NCBI GenBank assembly: GCA_900450595.1
Contig: UGGS01000001.1
Coordinates: forward strand, 2,170,001 to 2,234,000
From: [Flavobacterium] thermophilum
GTDB lineage: Bacteria > Bacillota > Bacilli > Bacillales > Anoxybacillaceae
Direction: 5' to 3'
Length of the DNA: 64,000 nucleotides
Part shown: positions 17,235 to 27,454 of the stretch, piece by piece
How the letters are laid out: the number at the start of each line of letters is the position of its first letter
How positions within the stretch are numbered: the first letter of the stretch is position 1
Made by a program: the position numbers and the translations under genes
Notes under the pieces: model-generated
Seen by the model: the letters and a program-made list of their open reading frames with translations, nothing else
What the model was told of the DNA's origin: nothing
The model's database searches: none

Positions 17235-18661
17235 GTATAAAATTTTGTGTAAAGCATTTTGCTAGAACAAAAGAAAAAAGGTAGGGTATTCTCTGATTTG
17301 GACCACAACACATTCCAGAGAAAGGAGTACCCTACCTATGTCTAAAAGAAGTATACCGAATGTCGACTGGGCAAATCAACTGGAAAATGCCATTCGTCAG
17401 TTTGTAAAAGAAAAATTAGAACTGATTATGCGGGAAGAAATCAAAAATTTCCTCGAAATCGAACAGGCTGGAACGCCGAATATGAGAAACGGCTACTATC
17501 AGCGAAATCTAGATACACAATATGGCCGGATTGAGGGTCTTTTGGTTCCAAGAGACCGAAACGGGGAATTTCAAACACAGTTGTTTGCCCCTTACCAACG
17601 GCACACGGGCTGGCTGGAGGAAGCAATCATTAGGATGTACCAAAGTGGCATGAGCACGCGTGAAATTGGCAAGTTTATCGAACGAATTCTAGGAAGCACC
17701 TATTCTCCTGCGACGATCAGCCGGATTACCGATGTCGTGAAGGAAGACATCGAGAAATGGCACGCTCGTCCACTACACCAGCGTTATTCGGTCTTATATT
17801 TGGACGGCTTGTACGTGAAACTTCGCCGGGATACGGTAGAGAAAGAAGTTATTTATGTGGTATTGGGGGTGAACGAAGAAGGGTATCGTGAAATTCTTGA
17901 TTTCTTCGTAGGAGGACAAGAAAGCGCCTATGTATGGCAGGAGATTCTCCAACAGCTCTACAAAAGAGGCGTCAAGGAAGTGCTTCTTGGCGTCTTCGAT
18001 GGCCTTCCGGGGTTGGAGGAAGCCTTTAAGGCGGTGTATCCGAAAGCCGATGTGCAGCGCTGTGTCGTGCACAAAGTCCGCAACACCCTCAGCCGTGTTC
18101 GGAAAAAAGATCAATTCGAAATGGCGGAGGACCTGAAACTCATTTATCGTTCTCCGAATAAAGAAATCGCATTGGAGATGTTTCAACAGTTTCAATCCAA
18201 ATGGTCTCACAAATACCCAAGGGAAGTCCAATCTTGGGCAAATGAGTTGGATGTCCTTCTCACCTTTATGGACTATCCAAGCAGTATTCGAAGTGTGATT
18301 TATACGACCAATGCCATCGAACGAACGATCAAGGAGATTCGGAAACGCCTAAAACCGATGAACAGTTTGAGCAGTTTAGAAGCCGCTGAAAAAGTCGTAT
18401 ATTTGACGATACAGGACTTTAACGAGAAATGGGCAGGGCGAAAGTTGCGAGGATTTGCCGAAGCGCAAGAAGCCCTTCAACGAATGTTCGAAGAACGTTA
18501 TTGTTAACCAAATATTGTAAATAAACAAAATAAGGGGATTTTCCCTTTCCACACAAGAGACTGAATATTCAGTCTCTTGTGTGAAGGAAACCGGTTCCCT
18601 ATCCATTCCAAATCCATTTCAGAGATACCCTATCTATCTTACATTACACAAAATTCTTGAC
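17235..18661 (+). mobile_element. IS256-family insertion sequence
   Basis: The ends GTATAAAATTTTGTGTAAAG (17235-17254) and, inverted, GTCAAGAATTTTGTGTAATG (18642-18661) agree at 16 of 20 positions. The interior encodes an intact Mutator-type transposase. The flanks (GGCGATGAT on the left, GGTACCCGG on the right) share no 8-9 bp duplication, and both flanks are broken genes, which points to an IS-mediated deletion. Confidence 0.82.
17338..18507 (+). CDS. IS256-family (Mutator-type) transposase
   Basis: The 389-residue transposase matches the family length. The DDE residues lie in YLDGLYVKLRR, GVFDGLPGLEEAF and TTNAIERTIKEIRKR, and the family motif VQRCVVHKVRN is present. The start follows AGAAAGGAG in the IS leader. 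It appears complete. Confidence 0.95.
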   Translation: MSKRSIPNVDWANQLENAIRQFVKEKLELIMREEIKNFLEIEQAGTPNMRNGYYQRNLDTQYGRIEGLLVPRDRNGEFQTQLFAPYQRHTGWLEEAIIRMYQSGMSTREIGKFIERILGSTYSPATISRITDVVKEDIEKWHARPLHQRYSVLYLDGLYVKLRRDTVEKEVIYVVLGVNEEGYREILDFFVGGQESAYVWQEILQQLYKRGVKEVLLGVFDGLPGLEEAFKAVYPKADVQRCVVHKVRNTLSRVRKKDQFEMAEDLKLIYRSPNKEIALEMFQQFQSKWSHKYPREVQSWANELDVLLTFMDYPSSIRSVIYTTNAIERTIKEIRKRLKPMNSLSSLEAAEKVVYLTIQDFNEKWAGRKLRGFAEAQEALQRMFEERYC

Positions 18662-18662
18662 G

Positions 18663-18794
18663 GTACCCGGCGGCCTGGGGCATAAAGATATTGTGACCAC
18701 CCTACAAACATATTCGCACATTTTGGACGAGATGGAACAAAAAGAATCTCGGCAGGTCAATCTCGCGATGGAGGAGCTGTATCATGCCAAATAG
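18663..18794 (+). pseudogene. C-terminal end of a tyrosine integrase
   Basis: The last 43 codons of a phage/ICE-type integrase read GLGHKDIVTTLQTYSHILDEME and end ELYHAK. They include the LGH motif and the nucleophilic Tyr in TYSHI. The upstream part was removed at the right end of IS256 (18661). The fragment lies 125 nt from the tRNA-Arg gene, as expected for an element that integrates at tRNA 3' ends. Confidence 0.82.
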
Positions 18795-18851
18795 CCGTGT
18801 AAAATTTTTTCGGATTCTATCGGTTTTTTCGGGATTCCCCAAAAACGAAAA

Positions 18852-18871
18852 ACGACCGCGAACGCGGTCGT
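18852..18871 (-). terminator. Terminator now serving tRNA-Arg
   Basis: ACGACCGCGTTCGCGGTCGT hairpin followed by TTTTCGTTTTT on the minus strand, about 48 nt downstream of the tRNA 3' end. It lies on the island side of the att core. Confidence 0.8.
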
Positions 18872-18918
18872 ATCAAGGGATTTGGGAATCTCAATCCGAA
18901 CTTGTCGGATAGTTGGAA

Positions 18919-18990
18919 CGCCCTCGGCAGGATTCGAACCCACGCTAAGAGAACCGGAATCTCTCGTGCTATCCACTACACTACGAGGGC
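18919..18990 (-). tRNA. tRNA-Arg (anticodon CCG)
   Basis: A 72-nt cloverleaf on the minus strand. The acceptor GCCCTCG pairs with CGAGGGC, the anticodon stem AGAGA/TCTCT encloses the loop TTCCGGT (anticodon CCG), and the T arm has GGTTCGAATCC. CCA is not encoded. The 3' half carries the core repeat shared with 5489-5500, so this gene is the inferred integration site. Confidence 0.95.
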
Positions 18991-19263
18991 ATATCGATTG
19001 ATTGTTTTGCTGTTTCGTTCCGTTGCATGTTCTATTATAGCAGGATCGAAAAAAAATGCAAGGGGAAAATGCAATAAAAAAAGAGGAAAAATTGGGCGCC
19101 CATTCCACACCTTATCGCCTGCACCGACGGCCGCGGTTCTTCGCCCCGGTTGCAGAGGCGGCGGAAAACAGTGGTTTAAAAAATGAAAAAGCGGTTATGA
19201 TGAAAAGAGGGATGTTCGCCGTCGTTCGCGAATATATATAACTGGCGGGAAGAGGGCATTTTG
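18991..19263. other. Intergenic region between tRNA-Arg and clpP
   Basis: No supported gene. It contains the upstream region of the tRNA (minus strand) and, at its right edge, the clpP control region. Confidence 0.5.
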
Positions 19264-19280
19264 TTTGACCTTCATTGACC
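19264..19280 (+). promoter_or_regulatory. CtsR operator of clpP
   Basis: Read on the minus strand it is GGTCAATGAAGGTCAAA, the tandem heptad bound by CtsR, the class III heat-shock repressor of Gram-positive bacteria. It overlaps the -35 of the clpP promoter. Confidence 0.85.
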
Positions 19281-19293
19281 ATTCGTGTATGAT
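19265..19293 (+). promoter_or_regulatory. clpP sigma-A promoter
   Basis: -35 TTGACC (19265-19270), 17-nt spacer, -10 TATGAT (19288-19293). The CtsR site covers the -35 and spacer. Confidence 0.8.
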
Positions 19294-19336
19294 GAAGGCG
19301 TACATATTTATGAAAGGGGAAAAGGAGGCGTTTTGG

Positions 19337-19927
19337 ATGTATTTGATTCCGACGGTCATTGAACAGACGAACCGCGGGGAACGGGCGTATGACATTTATT
19401 CGCGGTTGTTGAAAGACCGGATCATTTTCCTCGGCAGCCCGATCGACGACCAAGTGGCCAACTCGATCGTGTCGCAGCTGCTGTTTTTGGCGGCGGAAGA
19501 CCCGGACAAAGACATTTCCTTGTACATCAACAGCCCGGGCGGTTCGATCACGGCCGGCTTGGCGATTTACGACACGATGCAGTTCATTAAGCCAGACGTA
19601 TCGACGATTTGCATCGGCATGGCGGCATCGATGGGGGCGTTTCTGCTGGCGGCTGGCGCCAAAGGAAAACGGTTTGCCCTTCCGAACAGCGAGGTAATGA
19701 TCCACCAACCGCTCGGCGGCGCCCAAGGGCAGGCGACGGAAATCGAAATCGCCGCGAAGCGCATTTTGTTCTTGCGCGACAAACTGAACCGCATTTTGGC
19801 GGAAAACACCGGCCAGCCGATCGAAGTGATCGAACGCGATACGGACCGCGACAACTTCATGACGGCGCAAAAAGCGATGGAATATGGCATTATCGACCGG
19901 GTGCTGACGCGTTCGGACGAAAAATAA
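19337..19927 (+). CDS. clpP: ATP-dependent Clp protease proteolytic subunit
   Basis: ClpP is the 14-mer serine protease chamber fed by ClpX/ClpC. The product has 196 residues, the standard length. The catalytic Ser is S98 in IGMAASMG and the His is H123 in MIHQPLGG; the Asp lies further on in the RDTDRDNF region. The ATG at 19337 ([19 protein letters not shown]) follows AAAAGGAGG; the in-frame upstream Met residues belong to the leader. It is one of the few plus-strand genes and is controlled by the CtsR site upstream. Confidence 0.98.
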   Translation: MYLIPTVIEQTNRGERAYDIYSRLLKDRIIFLGSPIDDQVANSIVSQLLFLAAEDPDKDISLYINSPGGSITAGLAIYDTMQFIKPDVSTICIGMAASMGAFLLAAGAKGKRFALPNSEVMIHQPLGGAQGQATEIEIAAKRILFLRDKLNRILAENTGQPIEVIERDTDRDNFMTAQKAMEYGIIDRVLTRSDEK

Positions 19928-19938
19928 GCCGAAACAAT

Positions 19939-19967
19939 AAAGGCTGCTTCGGAAACGGAGCAGCCTT
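19939..19967. terminator. clpP/crh bidirectional terminator
   Basis: AAGGCTGCTTCG-GAAA-CGGAGCAGCCTT, a strong hairpin between the convergent clpP and crh genes, with A and T tracts on both sides. Confidence 0.85.
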
Positions 19968-20015
19968 GTCTCATATTTGCCCGCGAACGCACCGACGGTC
20001 GTTCCGGCGCACCAC

Positions 20016-20273
20016 TCACTTTTCTTTTTGCACATAGGCGGCGAGCTTTTCGATCGCTTCTTGCTCATCCGGACCGTCGGCAATGAGCGTGACCACCGCT
20101 CCGTGGCCGACAGCGAGGCTCATCAAGCCCATAATGCTTTTCGCGTTGACCCGTTTTCCGTCTTTTTCCAAAAACACATCAGCGGAAAAACGGTTCGCTT
20201 CTTGGACGAACAACGCCGCCGGGCGCGCCTGCAGCCCGGTTTTCAATTTCACTTCCACTTGTTTTTCCACCAT
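20016..20273 (-). CDS. crh: Catabolite repression HPr-like protein Crh
   Basis: Crh is an HPr paralogue. When phosphorylated on Ser46 by HprK it acts as a CcpA corepressor. The 85-residue product has Gln at position 15 (LKTGLQARPA) where HPr has the PTS-phosphorylated His, and Ser46 in NAKSIMGLM. It therefore cannot serve in PTS transfer. It is the last gene of the rapZ-yvcK-whiA-crh run, 14 nt after whiA; its kinase HprK is encoded at 38629-39564. Confidence 0.95.
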   Translation of the reverse strand: MVEKQVEVKLKTGLQARPAALFVQEANRFSADVFLEKDGKRVNAKSIMGLMSLAVGHGAVVTLIADGPDEQEAIEKLAAYVQKEK

Positions 20274-20287
20274 TCTCCATCTCCCCT

Positions 20288-21250
20288 TTACAGCGATTTA
20301 TGGAAATCGACCGGCTTTCCCGCCCGCAGCCGCTCCGCGATCTCATCAATTTTGCGCAGCCGGTGGTTGATGCCGGATTTGCTGATTTTGCCGCCGGCGA
20401 CCATCTCGCCAAGCTCTTTCAGCGTCACGTCTTGATGCTCGATGCGAAGCTTCGCGATTTCCCGCAGCTTCGCTGGCAAGGCGTCGAGGCCGATCGTCTC
20501 GTCGATGTAGCGGATGTTTTCGACTTGACGGAGTGCAGCGCCGATCGTCTTGTTCAAATTGGCCGTCTCGCAGTTGACAAGCCGGTTGACCGAGTTGCGC
20601 ATATCGCGGACGATGCGGATGTCTTCAAAGCGGAGCAGCGCCTGGTGAGCGCCGATGATGTTCAAAAACTCGGCAATTTTCTCCGCCTCTTTTAAATACG
20701 TAATAAACCCCTTTTTCCGTTCCAACGTTTTCGCATTTAAAAAAAAGTGGCTGTTCATCAGTTCACATAAAGAGCGGTTATGATCCTCGTACAAAGAAAA
20801 AATCTCCAAGTGATACGAGGACGTCTCCGGATTGTTGACCGAGCCGCCGGCCAAAAACGCACCGCGCAAATACGAGCGCTTGCAGCACTTTTTCTTGACA
20901 AGTTCCGGATCGATGTCATGAATGAACGAAAAATCGCCGTTCCAAATGCAAAGATCACGGAGCAGCGGGGCGGCGCCGTCGGTAATGCGGACGATATACA
21001 CGTTATTTTTCTTTAAACGCATTTTTTTGCGGACAAACAGCTCAACCGCGACGTCATACCCTTTTTTCAACAGCGTATAAATGCGCCGGGCGATCGCCGC
21101 ATTTTCCGTTTGGACATCGACCGCCATCCGCCCGCCGGAAAACGCCAGTGAGCCGTTCATGCGCAACAGCGCCGACAGCTCGGCCCGCAAGCAGCAGCGC
21201 TTGACCTCTAAATTCGTCAGCTCCTTCTTCGTTTCGGACGCAAAAGACAT
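20288..21250 (-). CDS. whiA: DNA-binding protein WhiA
   Basis: WhiA binds DNA and affects cell division and chromosome segregation in bacilli. The 320-residue product has an N-terminal LAGLIDADG-like fold ([14 protein letters not shown] through the [18 protein letters not shown] region) and a C-terminal HTH ([28 protein letters not shown], about residues 270-300). The ATG at 21250 is chosen by alignment with the family; 41 upstream in-frame residues are shadow sequence. It lies between yvcK and crh as in B. subtilis. Confidence 0.95.
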   Translation of the reverse strand: MSFASETKKELTNLEVKRCCLRAELSALLRMNGSLAFSGGRMAVDVQTENAAIARRIYTLLKKGYDVAVELFVRKKMRLKKNNVYIVRITDGAAPLLRDLCIWNGDFSFIHDIDPELVKKKCCKRSYLRGAFLAGGSVNNPETSSYHLEIFSLYEDHNRSLCELMNSHFFLNAKTLERKKGFITYLKEAEKIAEFLNIIGAHQALLRFEDIRIVRDMRNSVNRLVNCETANLNKTIGAALRQVENIRYIDETIGLDALPAKLREIAKLRIEHQDVTLKELGEMVAGGKISKSGINHRLRKIDEIAERLRAGKPVDFHKSL

Positions 21251-21387
21251 GATCGTTCCACCTCCATTCGCTCCCGTACCGGCCGGTTGGAGGTGCCCAA
21301 CTCTCGGCGCGGCCATGCGGCCGCCGCCCCTCGCGCCCCGTCTCCTTGGCCTATGCGTATGCGGATCAGGCACACAGCGCCCGCCGT

Positions 21388-22341
21388 CTAGCAGCGGGGA
21401 AGCAACCCGAGAAGGAGGGCGGCGACTTTCCCTGTATTATGGCGAATGACCCCATCATCGTACGTAACAATATCGTCACGGATCACCTGCAAGCCGAGCG
21501 TGCCGCTGTCATCATGCACCGGCTCGGCCCGCTCCTCTTCATACCGGCGGCAGATGAATTCCGGAATCGCCCCGCTGTTGACGATGACGGCATCCAAAAA
21601 CGGGACGCCAAGATGGTCATGAAGCGCCTTCACATGGTCGCTCACCGTATAGTGCGGCGTCTCGCCGGCCTGAGTCATAATGTTGCATATATAGACTTTT
21701 TTCGCCTTCGCCTTGCACACTTCCTGCCCGATTTTCGGCACGAGCAAGTTCGGCAAAATGCTTGTGTACAGACTCCCCGGGCCGATGACAATCAAGTCGG
21801 CGCGGCGGATGGCATCAACCGTCTCCGGCAACGGTTCAATATCTTCCGGCGTTAAAAACACCCTCTTAATTTTTTTTCCCGCACTCGGGATTTTTGACTC
21901 GCCAGAGATGATGGAACCATCTTCCATTTCCGCGTGCAACACGACGCTTTTGTTCGCCGCCGGCAACACTTGGCCGCGCACGTTCAACACTTTGCTCATT
22001 TCGCGGATCGCCTTCACAAAATCTCCGGTGATCGATGTGAGCGCCGCCAAAATCAAATTGCCGAGCGAGTGTCCCGATAAGCCGTTGCCGTTTTGAAAAC
22101 GGTGTTGAAACAGCTCAACAATAAGCGGTTCGACATCAGACAGCGCAGCGAGCACGTTGCGCACATCCCCAGGCGGCGGGATGTGCAGTTCATCCCGGAG
22201 CCGCCCGGAACTCCCCCCGTCATCGGCGACGGTGACGATAGCCGTCAAGTCAAGATCGTGCTGTTTCAGACCCCGAAGCAGGACGGGAAGCCCAGTGCCG
22301 CCGCCGATGACGACGATCTTCGCTGCTCGTTTGTCTCTCAT
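21388..22341 (-). CDS. yvcK: YvcK/CofD-like gluconeogenesis factor
   Basis: The 317-residue protein opens with a Rossmann-like [17 protein letters not shown] and the family segment [23 protein letters not shown]. YvcK binds UDP-sugars and is needed for growth on gluconeogenic carbon sources and for correct peptidoglycan synthesis in B. subtilis. It overlaps the rapZ stop by 4 nt (ATGA), so translation is coupled. Confidence 0.95.
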   Translation of the reverse strand: MRDKRAAKIVVIGGGTGLPVLLRGLKQHDLDLTAIVTVADDGGSSGRLRDELHIPPPGDVRNVLAALSDVEPLIVELFQHRFQNGNGLSGHSLGNLILAALTSITGDFVKAIREMSKVLNVRGQVLPAANKSVVLHAEMEDGSIISGESKIPSAGKKIKRVFLTPEDIEPLPETVDAIRRADLIVIGPGSLYTSILPNLLVPKIGQEVCKAKAKKVYICNIMTQAGETPHYTVSDHVKALHDHLGVPFLDAVIVNSGAIPEFICRRYEEERAEPVHDDSGTLGLQVIRDDIVTYDDGVIRHNTGKVAALLLGLLPRC

Positions 22342-23234
22342 CGATGCGCTTCCTTTCTCCTCTCCATGTCCCGGTGCGAGACAACCGTTTTATAATCGGC
22401 GGAAAAATGGCGGGCGATATGCTCAGCGAGCGCCACGGAACGATGCTGACCGCCCGTGCAGCCGATGGCGATCACCAGCTGGCTTTTTCCTTCGCGCTGG
22501 TAATACGGCAGCATAAACGCCAGCAAATCAATCAGCTTTTCCAAAAACTTTTGCGTTTCTCCCCATTTGAGCACATATGACGCCACTTCCTCATCGAGCC
22601 CGGTTTTCGGCCGCATATGCTCAATGTAGTGCGGGTTCGGCAAAAAGCGGACATCAAACACCAAGTCAGCGTCAATCGGGATGCCGTATTTAAATCCAAA
22701 CGACATAACGTTGACCGTAAAGCCGGACTGGGCGTGCGATGAAAACTGGCGGACGATTTTCTCCCGCAGTTCGCGCGGCTTGAGCCCAGTCGTGTCATAA
22801 ACGATTTGCGCCCGCCCTTTGAGCTCCTCAAGCAGTTTCCGCTCCAGGCGGATGCCTTCAAGCGGCGGCTCATTCGGCGCGAGCGGATGCGTCCGCCGCG
22901 TTTCTTTATAGCGGGCCACAAGCGTCGAGTCTTGCGCATCCAAAAACAAAATTTGCGGCATAATCCACGCCTGCCCGGCCAACTCATCGAGCGCGGCAAA
23001 CAAGTGGTCGAAAAAGTCGCGGCTGCGCAAATCCATGACGAGCGCGACTTTATTCATTTTATTCCCGGACTCTTTCACAAGCTCCAAAAACTTCGGCAAC
23101 AGCGTCGGCGGCAAGTTGTCGACGCAAAAAAAGCCGAGGTCTTCAAAGCTTTGGATCGCCACCGTTTTGCCCGCCCCGGACATGCCGGTGATGATGACGA
23201 GCTGAATCGGTTGCTGCGCCCCGTGTTTCCCCAT
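22338..23234 (-). CDS. rapZ: RNase adapter RapZ / nucleotide-binding protein YvcJ
   Basis: This is a 298-residue P-loop protein. Walker A is GMSGAGKT (residues 17-24), followed by [14 protein letters not shown], and the C-terminal domain shows [18 protein letters not shown]. In E. coli RapZ controls glmZ RNA decay; the bacillar protein (YvcJ) hydrolyses GTP and affects competence, and its RNA role is not established. It is in an operon with the NUDIX gene upstream and yvcK downstream. Confidence 0.95.
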   Translation of the reverse strand: MGKHGAQQPIQLVIITGMSGAGKTVAIQSFEDLGFFCVDNLPPTLLPKFLELVKESGNKMNKVALVMDLRSRDFFDHLFAALDELAGQAWIMPQILFLDAQDSTLVARYKETRRTHPLAPNEPPLEGIRLERKLLEELKGRAQIVYDTTGLKPRELREKIVRQFSSHAQSGFTVNVMSFGFKYGIPIDADLVFDVRFLPNPHYIEHMRPKTGLDEEVASYVLKWGETQKFLEKLIDLLAFMLPYYQREGKSQLVIAIGCTGGQHRSVALAEHIARHFSADYKTVVSHRDMERRKEAHR

Positions 23235-23252
23235 TTCTCTGCTCCCCTTCCG

Positions 23253-23738
23253 CTAACTTGGATCAAGACGATACGAAAGCAGCTCAAACTCCTCCGTATA
23301 TACAAACGTTCCGTACATGACCCCTTCGCCTTTGACAGCGTATTCTAAAATATGGTAGTCTCCCGGGGCCATCGGCAACGTGGACAGCGCTTCAACCTCA
23401 TGCCAGGCGAGCGTCCCTTCTTCGGAAGACGGCACGTTTTCGCCGATGAAGTCGTCGGCGAAAAACGTAAACATCATCCACTCCGATACCGTTTCATTCC
23501 CGTTTTTCATCACGATCGTAAAAACGCCCTTGAGCCTCGGATTTTTCAAATAAATGCCCGTCTCTTCCCGGTATTCACGAATGCAAGCTTCACGCACCGT
23601 TTCACCGGGCTCCATTTTGCCGCCTGGGGCGACCCACCACCCGCGCTTTGGTTTTTGCAAAAGCAACACGCGGCCGTCTTTATATAGTACGCAATTCGTT
23701 ACCCGTTGCAAGTCGTTCCCCCCAACTGTTGCGCGCAT
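23253..23738 (-). CDS. yvcI: NUDIX hydrolase YvcI, 8-oxo-dGTP diphosphatase type
   Basis: This 161-residue NUDIX protein has the full Nudix box GGKMEPGETVREACIREYREETGI (near residues 38-62), giving the metal-binding REYREE. It begins with residues that may be a longer N terminus than the B. subtilis protein (LQRVTNCVLYKDGRVLLLQ aligns with the family). Substrate unproven. It is 18 nt upstream of rapZ, the same order as trxB-yvcI-yvcJ in B. subtilis. Confidence 0.9.
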   Translation of the reverse strand: MRATVGGNDLQRVTNCVLYKDGRVLLLQKPKRGWWVAPGGKMEPGETVREACIREYREETGIYLKNPRLKGVFTIVMKNGNETVSEWMMFTFFADDFIGENVPSSEEGTLAWHEVEALSTLPMAPGDYHILEYAVKGEGVMYGTFVYTEEFELLSYRLDPS

Positions 23739-23875
23739 CTCATTATTTTTATTTTACCATAAATGGCTAGGCCGCTCCACCTTCAAACCGTTGGAAAACG
23801 CCCGTCTGTCAAAACGCCGGCGGCCTTCCCGCACTCCGCCCGGCCAACGCCTTTCGCGCCCAGCGAGCGCCAGAC

Positions 23876-23903
23876 AAAAAAAGACGCGGACAAATGCCCG
23901 CGC
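23876..23903 (-). terminator. trxB terminator
   Basis: CGCGG-GCATTTGT-CCGCG hairpin with a run of seven T on the minus strand, between trxB and yvcI. Confidence 0.75.
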
Positions 23904-24026
23904 CGAATCAAGGATCTATATAAAAGGGGGTCAATTACTTACTTATAGCATACGACAAATGTGTTGCGCCCGTGTTACAGCTGGGTTAAATAACCATTAC
24001 GATTTGATTGCGATTTGGTTACCGGA

Positions 24027-25046
<1,020 letters not shown>

Positions 25047-25058
25047 CTATTGATTTGC

Positions 25059-26528
25059 TCATGACCATAGTTGGCGCGCTTTTTGCACATATTTTCCCAC
25101 CGTTGCCGCCGAGACGCCATATTTGGCCGCCATCTCTTTTTGCGTCACTTTCTCTCCTTGCTGGCGGCGCCACATGTATTCAATCGCCGCCGCCCACGCC
25201 GCTCCGTTCGCAAACCGTTCGCCATCGGCCAGCGGATGGACGGCAATCGCAAACGCAAAGCGGCAGAGTGCTTCCTTTTCTTCATTATTTGCCGAAAGCG
25301 CATCGACCATGCGGCCGACGTTCCCCGCCCGGGCGGACGGGCCGTCGGTCAAGCCAAATAAAAACGAGTCGATGAATGGACGCAAGCGTGGGTCGGCCGG
25401 CAACAAGCGGCAGACCGCCAGCGACATGGCCGTTTCCTCCGCTTGCTTCGAGCGGCTGAACAAATATAAGCCGTACAACTGGTCAGCCAATCCTTCCTGC
25501 TCAATCCAGCGGATGATGCGGGCAAACGCTTCGTCGAACGACGGAACAGCCCACGGCTCCTCGCCGCGCTTTTCCGGATGAAACACGAGAAACTCTTCCC
25601 ACATGTTCCGAGCGAGCGATTCATGCCCCGTATGGTAGGCGGTGCAGGCGAGCCAGTAGTAAAACGGCCCGTCGCCGCGAAAGCCGCTTTTGTACAGGCG
25701 GTGCAGCCAGCGGAACGCCAAATCGAACCGCCCGACAAGCGCGAACGTCGCCCCGAGCTTGTATTGATGCTCATGGAAAAACGGATAAAGCCCGGCGAGC
25801 GTCCGGCAAAGGGAAGAGACTTGCTCCTGATCATGCAAGTAATACGCGAAAACGAGCGCATTGCAAAGCGCATGCAAGTTGCCGGGGTCGCGTTTGAGCA
25901 CTTCACGCACTTTCTGTTTCGCTTTGTCGACATCGCCGCTGTAAAAATACGCAAGCGCCAGGTTGTTGTGCGCCGCCCACACGTCCGGATAGCGGGCGAC
26001 AATCGCCTCGAGCGCCTCAATCGCTTCCGCAAACCGCTCCTCCTCAAGCAACCGGCGGGCGCGATCCTCGAGCGCCATAAGGTCTTCCTGCTCCTCCGTC
26101 CATTCCGGACCATCGAGCCGAAGCAGCTCAAGCAAGTCGGCGGCATCGTCGGCAAACTCCCCGTCCGGCTCATTCGCCAAGTACTGTTCAGCGTATTGCC
26201 GAGCCTCGCGGAACAAGCCGAGGCAGGCGAAATTGTTCGCCAAAAAATACAAACAGTCGTCCATCGTTTCATCGAGATCATGAATAATTTTGAACAGCCA
26301 TTGGTTTGAAAACTGGTATTCACCAAGTTCGGACAATACTAGCGCCAGCTGCAGGGCAAACGACGCATCGCGCTCATCCAAACGGACGGCGCGCTCGAAA
26401 TACTTCCTCGCCTTATGCAAATCGCCCCGATCGTATGCTTTCATTCCTTTTTTGAAAAAATACTCTCCGTTCTGGATAAACGGCACAATCGTCGCTTTTC
26501 GTGATGACTGCTTCAGTTGTTTTCCCAT
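25059..26528 (-). CDS. TPR-repeat protein (YvcD-like)
   Basis: The 489-residue cytosolic protein has several tetratricopeptide-like helical repeats (for example GMKAYDRGDLHKARKYFERAVRLDE near residues 29-52 and the stretch from EAIEALEAIVARYPDVWAAHNNLALAYFYSGD onward). A C-terminal segment (QKEMAAKYGVSAATVGKYVQKA) looks like an HTH. Its position between the his operon and trxB corresponds to B. subtilis yvcD. TPR proteins usually mediate protein-protein contacts; the partner is unknown. Confidence 0.88.
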   Translation of the reverse strand: MGKQLKQSSRKATIVPFIQNGEYFFKKGMKAYDRGDLHKARKYFERAVRLDERDASFALQLALVLSELGEYQFSNQWLFKIIHDLDETMDDCLYFLANNFACLGLFREARQYAEQYLANEPDGEFADDAADLLELLRLDGPEWTEEQEDLMALEDRARRLLEEERFAEAIEALEAIVARYPDVWAAHNNLALAYFYSGDVDKAKQKVREVLKRDPGNLHALCNALVFAYYLHDQEQVSSLCRTLAGLYPFFHEHQYKLGATFALVGRFDLAFRWLHRLYKSGFRGDGPFYYWLACTAYHTGHESLARNMWEEFLVFHPEKRGEEPWAVPSFDEAFARIIRWIEQEGLADQLYGLYLFSRSKQAEETAMSLAVCRLLPADPRLRPFIDSFLFGLTDGPSARAGNVGRMVDALSANNEEKEALCRFAFAIAVHPLADGERFANGAAWAAAIEYMWRRQQGEKVTQKEMAAKYGVSAATVGKYVQKARQLWS

Positions 26529-26806
26529 TCTGTCCTCCGTTGTCCGTAAAATTCGTCGAACAACAGTATATCATATTGGCCGCTGAAACAAACAACAAAA
26601 CTCAGCTCAAAAACATGGCAGCCGCGCCATCGCCGTCCGCCAAACGGCGGAGACGTCAAAAAAGGATGCCCCGCCCTCCGGCTGCCTCCGCGGTTCGCTC
26701 ACGCGAGCCATGAGCCCGGCAGTCTGAGTGGCGGGCATCCCGTTTTCCCATTCCTCCGTTTCCAATCGTCCCCGTGAACAAGCCTTCGCCAACCATCGGC
26801 TTACGA
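26529..26806. other. Intergenic region between hisIE and the TPR gene
   Basis: No gene is supported. It holds the structured terminator at 26664-26740 and the presumed promoter region of the TPR gene. Confidence 0.5.
26664..26740 (-). terminator. Large structured terminator of the his operon
   Basis: The outer stem GGATGCCCGCC/GGCGGGGCATCC (one bulge) is followed by TTTTTT on the minus strand. Inside are nested helices CTGCC/GGCAG and GCTCA/TGAGC, so the folded RNA has at least three levels in about 77 nt. It is unusually elaborate for a simple terminator; it may be a small structured RNA as well. Confidence 0.65.
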
Positions 26807-27454
26807 TTAGGTTTGTTCCGCTGCTTCCGTTTTTTGTGCGTGCCGCTCGGCAAGCGTTGCCAGCACGGCGTCAAGCGGCAGCTTTTGTTCCCGCAACAGC
26901 ACAAGCAAATGGTACAACAAATCAGCCGCTTCCCATTTCAGCTCGTCATGACTCCGGTTTTTCGCCGCAATAATCACTTCGGCCGCTTCTTCGCCGACTT
27001 TTTTCAAAATTTTATCGACGCCTTTTTCAAACAAATACGTCGTGTACGACCCTTCTGGCCGTTCGGCGTCGCGCTTGGCGATGATCTGTTCGAGCTCGTT
27101 CAAAATGGCGAACCGGTCGGCCTGCGGCGCGCGCGCCGCGCCGTCCAGCGAGCGGGAAAAACAGGAATACGACCCGGTATGGCAAGCCGGGCCGGCCGGC
27201 TCGACGAGAACGAGCAGGGCGTCGGCGTCGCAGTCGTAGCGGATGTCGACAACGCGCTGCACGTTTCCAGATGTCGCCCCTTTATGCCATAGTTCTTGGC
27301 GCGAGCGGCTGTAAAACCATGTTTCTCCGGTCTCCAGCGTTTTTTTAAGCGACTCTTTGTTCATATAGGCAAGCGTGAGCACTTCCTTGCTTTGCGCATC
27401 TTGGACGATCGCGGGCACCAGCCCTTTTTCGTCAAAGCGAATGTCCGCCGTCAT
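26807..27454 (-). CDS. hisI: Bifunctional phosphoribosyl-AMP cyclohydrolase / phosphoribosyl-ATP pyrophosphatase
   Basis: The fused HisIE enzyme performs steps 2 and 3 of histidine synthesis. It has 215 residues: an N-terminal cyclohydrolase (residues about 5-115) with the metal-binding [11 protein letters not shown] and HTGSYSCF segments, and a C-terminal pyrophosphatase (about 120-210) with [14 protein letters not shown] and the E/D residues of the helical MazG-like fold. The start overlaps the hisF stop by 4 nt. It is the last gene of the his operon and is followed by the terminator at 26664-26740. Confidence 0.97.
   Translation of the reverse strand: MTADIRFDEKGLVPAIVQDAQSKEVLTLAYMNKESLKKTLETGETWFYSRSRQELWHKGATSGNVQRVVDIRYDCDADALLVLVEPAGPACHTGSYSCFSRSLDGAARAPQADRFAILNELEQIIAKRDAERPEGSYTTYLFEKGVDKILKKVGEEAAEVIIAAKNRSHDELKWEAADLLYHLLVLLREQKLPLDAVLATLAERHAQKTEAAEQT

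Larger units (their letters stand above)
5489..18933. mobile_element. Degenerate genomic island inserted at tRNA-Arg(CCG)
   Basis: The segment between rpoN and the tRNA-Arg gene is bounded by a 12-bp direct repeat, CCTCGGCAGGAT, at 5489-5500 and 18922-18933. The right copy is the acceptor/T-arm part of the tRNA. The C-terminal 43 codons of a tyrosine integrase lie next to the right boundary, the usual place for an integrase gene. The interior is AT-rich in the RiPP part and packed with insertion sequences. The original element has been largely replaced or deleted by IS activity. The boundaries are inference from the repeat; only 12 bp is shared. Confidence 0.7.

Noticed and set aside
17226..18670. 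Target duplication for IS256
   Set aside because: No 8-9 bp identity was found at the two ends; the flanks are different broken genes.
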